The notes under the pieces: generated by a model
What the model saw: the letters and a program-made list of their open reading frames with translations, nothing else
What the model was told of the DNA's origin: nothing
Database searches by the model: none
Shown here: positions 23,168 to 24,516 of the stretch, piece after piece
Numbering within the stretch: position 1 is the first letter of the stretch
Layout of the letters: the number at the start of each line of letters is the position of its first letter
Source of the DNA: Streptococcus lactarius
Lineage (GTDB): Bacteria > Bacillota > Bacilli > Lactobacillales > Streptococcaceae
Length of the DNA stretch: 24,516 nt
Direction of reading: 5' to 3'
Assembly (NCBI RefSeq): GCF_016642265.1
Contig: NZ_MRXX01000003.1
Coordinates: 64,542-89,057, forward strand
Made by a program: the position numbers and the translations under genes

Positions 23168-24430
23168 ATGAATCTTAAATGGAAGAAAAAATACTTGATA
23201 CCGATTCTGGGGCTTGCCGGAGCAGCTGTTCTGATTGGAGGAGTTTATCTCTACTCTAGCTCCAACATCCAACCAGATCATCAAAAGGAGTTTAATCAAA
23301 CCACTAAAAAACCGACCAAGCAAAAAGAAAAAGCGATTGATTTGAGTGGTGAGTATGTTTCCAATGAGCGGGATACGGCTAAAATCGAAAAGAAGGACAA
23401 GTCTTGGAAGATTGACTACCAGACGGATGATGGGAAAGTCTCTGCGACCTTTAGCACGGATTGGAAGGTTGAAGGGGCCAATAAAATCTCGACAGGCAAG
23501 ATGAAGAAGTCAGATGGCAACACTGATTTTACAGTCACGGTTCGTGTCTTCAAATACAAGACGGACAAGAAGCCCTTGATCACGGTGACCATGTCTGATA
23601 AAAATCCTGACCACGAGATGGTCTTTGCCAATCGAGAGGATTTTTTCAAATCGACGGATCCCAATGATGTCGTCCTTGATGGCAATCTCACGCCGTTTGA
23701 AGGGAGCTATTCCAATGACTCCTATGAAAAAGAAATCGCGGCTTCAGGCTTTAAGCTCTATGGTTTTACGCCGGATGAATATTACCAAAACAAGACCAGT
23801 GCCTTCCCTAGTATTGTAAATGGAGAGACAGGTTGGACTTTCTGGAGCGGAGGCACTCGGGCTAATTATCTTCTCAACAAAGACAAGGAACCGAAGAAGC
23901 GAAAGGGCTATTATGAAGTTTATTTCGTAGGGGCCAATGCGACGGCTATCCAAGGGCAAGAACAAACCCTGTACTTGATTCCTGCGGGTGTAACCGGTCC
24001 TGATGGAGTGGTTTCGCAAGAACGACGGATCTTCTTTGGTCAGGCGGCTTTCCGTGATTACCATCCAGAGTGGTGGAAAGCCTACCCACAACCGAAAAAA
24101 GAGAAAGACTTGGATATTGGAGCCATTAACGGTGGTGACTTCTCTAGCTTGGCCGGAACTTGGCGCAATGGCAAGGGAGCTGAAATCGTCATCCAAGCAG
24201 ATGGAAAAGTCAAGGGTCAAGGAAGCCTTAAGGCTGTAGCAGACTCAGATAAGAAGAGCAAGATCCCTTATGTTGAGATGAAGATGGGTGAGACCGGTGC
24301 AGCGATCGGACTGCTGAAAATTGGCTTCCAAAATCCAGATGGAGACCAGTCTGACACCAGCAAGGCACGTCTTGTCATTACCCAATCAGCAGGCAACTAT
24401 CCAGCCGATCAATATTTCTACCGTCAATAA
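23168..24430 (+). CDS. Membrane-anchored extracellular protein with DUF6287-like domain
   Basis: A 420-residue protein. KKKYLIPILGLAGAAVLIGGVYLY (about 7-30) is a single N-terminal membrane anchor or uncleaved signal. No cysteine follows it, so it is not a lipoprotein, and there is no LPXTG at the C-terminus. A Lys/Gln/Thr-rich linker (about 38-56) leads to a beta-rich domain starting LSGEYVSNERD (about 57-150). A middle region follows with VDLDGNLTPFEG-like and GWTFWSGGTR sequences. A C-terminal module beginning INGGDFSSLAGTWRNGKG (about 318) resembles the DUF6287 domain of streptococcal surface proteins. The first module (LSGEYVSN) looks like a diverged version of the last (LAGTWRNG). The function is unknown. 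GGAGG stands 8 nt before the ATG. It is divergent from the DUF2975-Xre unit and could be its target. Confidence 0.8.
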   Translation: MNLKWKKKYLIPILGLAGAAVLIGGVYLYSSSNIQPDHQKEFNQTTKKPTKQKEKAIDLSGEYVSNERDTAKIEKKDKSWKIDYQTDDGKVSATFSTDWKVEGANKISTGKMKKSDGNTDFTVTVRVFKYKTDKKPLITVTMSDKNPDHEMVFANREDFFKSTDPNDVVLDGNLTPFEGSYSNDSYEKEIAASGFKLYGFTPDEYYQNKTSAFPSIVNGETGWTFWSGGTRANYLLNKDKEPKKRKGYYEVYFVGANATAIQGQEQTLYLIPAGVTGPDGVVSQERRIFFGQAAFRDYHPEWWKAYPQPKKEKDLDIGAINGGDFSSLAGTWRNGKGAEIVIQADGKVKGQGSLKAVADSDKKSKIPYVEMKMGETGAAIGLLKIGFQNPDGDQSDTSKARLVITQSAGNYPADQYFYRQ

Positions 24431-24470
24431 TAGACGATTGATAGTGAGTGATAGGTCTGGAACATAGTAC

Positions 24471-24516
24471 AAAAAAGAGAGTGGGACAGAAATCGGTCAT
24501 TCGTTAGAATTCGATT
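24471..24516 (+). repeat. Truncated dispersed GTGGGAC repeat or terminator
   Basis: AAAAAAGAGAGTGGGACAGA followed by AATCG (24491-24495) and a complementary CGATT at the window edge (24512-24516). Sequences starting GAGTGGGACAGAAATCG are recurrent intergenic hairpins in streptococci. The second half, which would contain GTCCCAC and a T run, falls outside the window. Confidence 0.55.

Overview
The window is chromosomal core sequence from a low-GC Gram-positive coccus, almost certainly a Streptococcus of the mitis/sanguinis type. The evidence is ClpE with a CtsR box, the xseA-xseB-ispA-tlyA-argR-recN gene order, a DegV protein next to HU, a zinc-cysteine-free MetRS, and dispersed GTGGGAC-type hairpins. 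Species is not determined; a S. parasanguinis or S. sanguinis relative is a guess from sequence style.

Layout. 1-2440: clpE on the minus strand with its terminator, a promoter and a CtsR operator. 2500-4640: a DUF1797 protein, then folD and a HAD phosphatase. 4660-11830: nnrD, then a tightly packed chain xseA-xseB-ispA-tlyA-argR-recN-metallophosphoesterase, with several genes overlapping. 11870-14050: a DegV/FakB-type fatty-acid-binding protein, the HU gene, an unlisted 51-residue hydrophobic protein with its own promoter, and a PerR-like Fur-family regulator. 14080-19560: gpmA, then the overlapping sbcD-sbcC pair, whose SbcC coiled coil carries a fresh-looking 14-residue tandem duplication. 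19590-21661: metG. 22176-24430: a two-gene minus-strand unit (membrane DUF2975 protein plus small Xre-type regulator) divergent from a membrane-anchored surface protein of the DUF6287 type.

The most unusual feature lies in the 514-nt gene-free stretch after metG (21662-22175). It holds two related 155-bp elements in opposite orientations. Each has terminal inverted repeats, a conserved CCTTAGGTGAG/CTCAC closing stem and three consecutive hairpins. The hairpin arms differ between the two copies but base pairing is kept. Each element starts 14-19 nt after a stop codon, in the sense orientation of the gene before it (metG for one, the Xre regulator for the other), and a perfect GC-rich palindrome lies between them. 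This pattern fits either a miniature mobile element or a structured 3'-UTR RNA family.

Functionally most of the window is housekeeping: protein quality control (ClpE), one-carbon metabolism (FolD), metabolite repair (NnrD), DNA repair and processing (exonuclease VII, RecN, SbcCD), isoprenoid and rRNA modification (IspA, TlyA), glycolysis (GpmA) and tRNA charging (MetG). The accessory content is the 3' end from about 21.7 kb onward.
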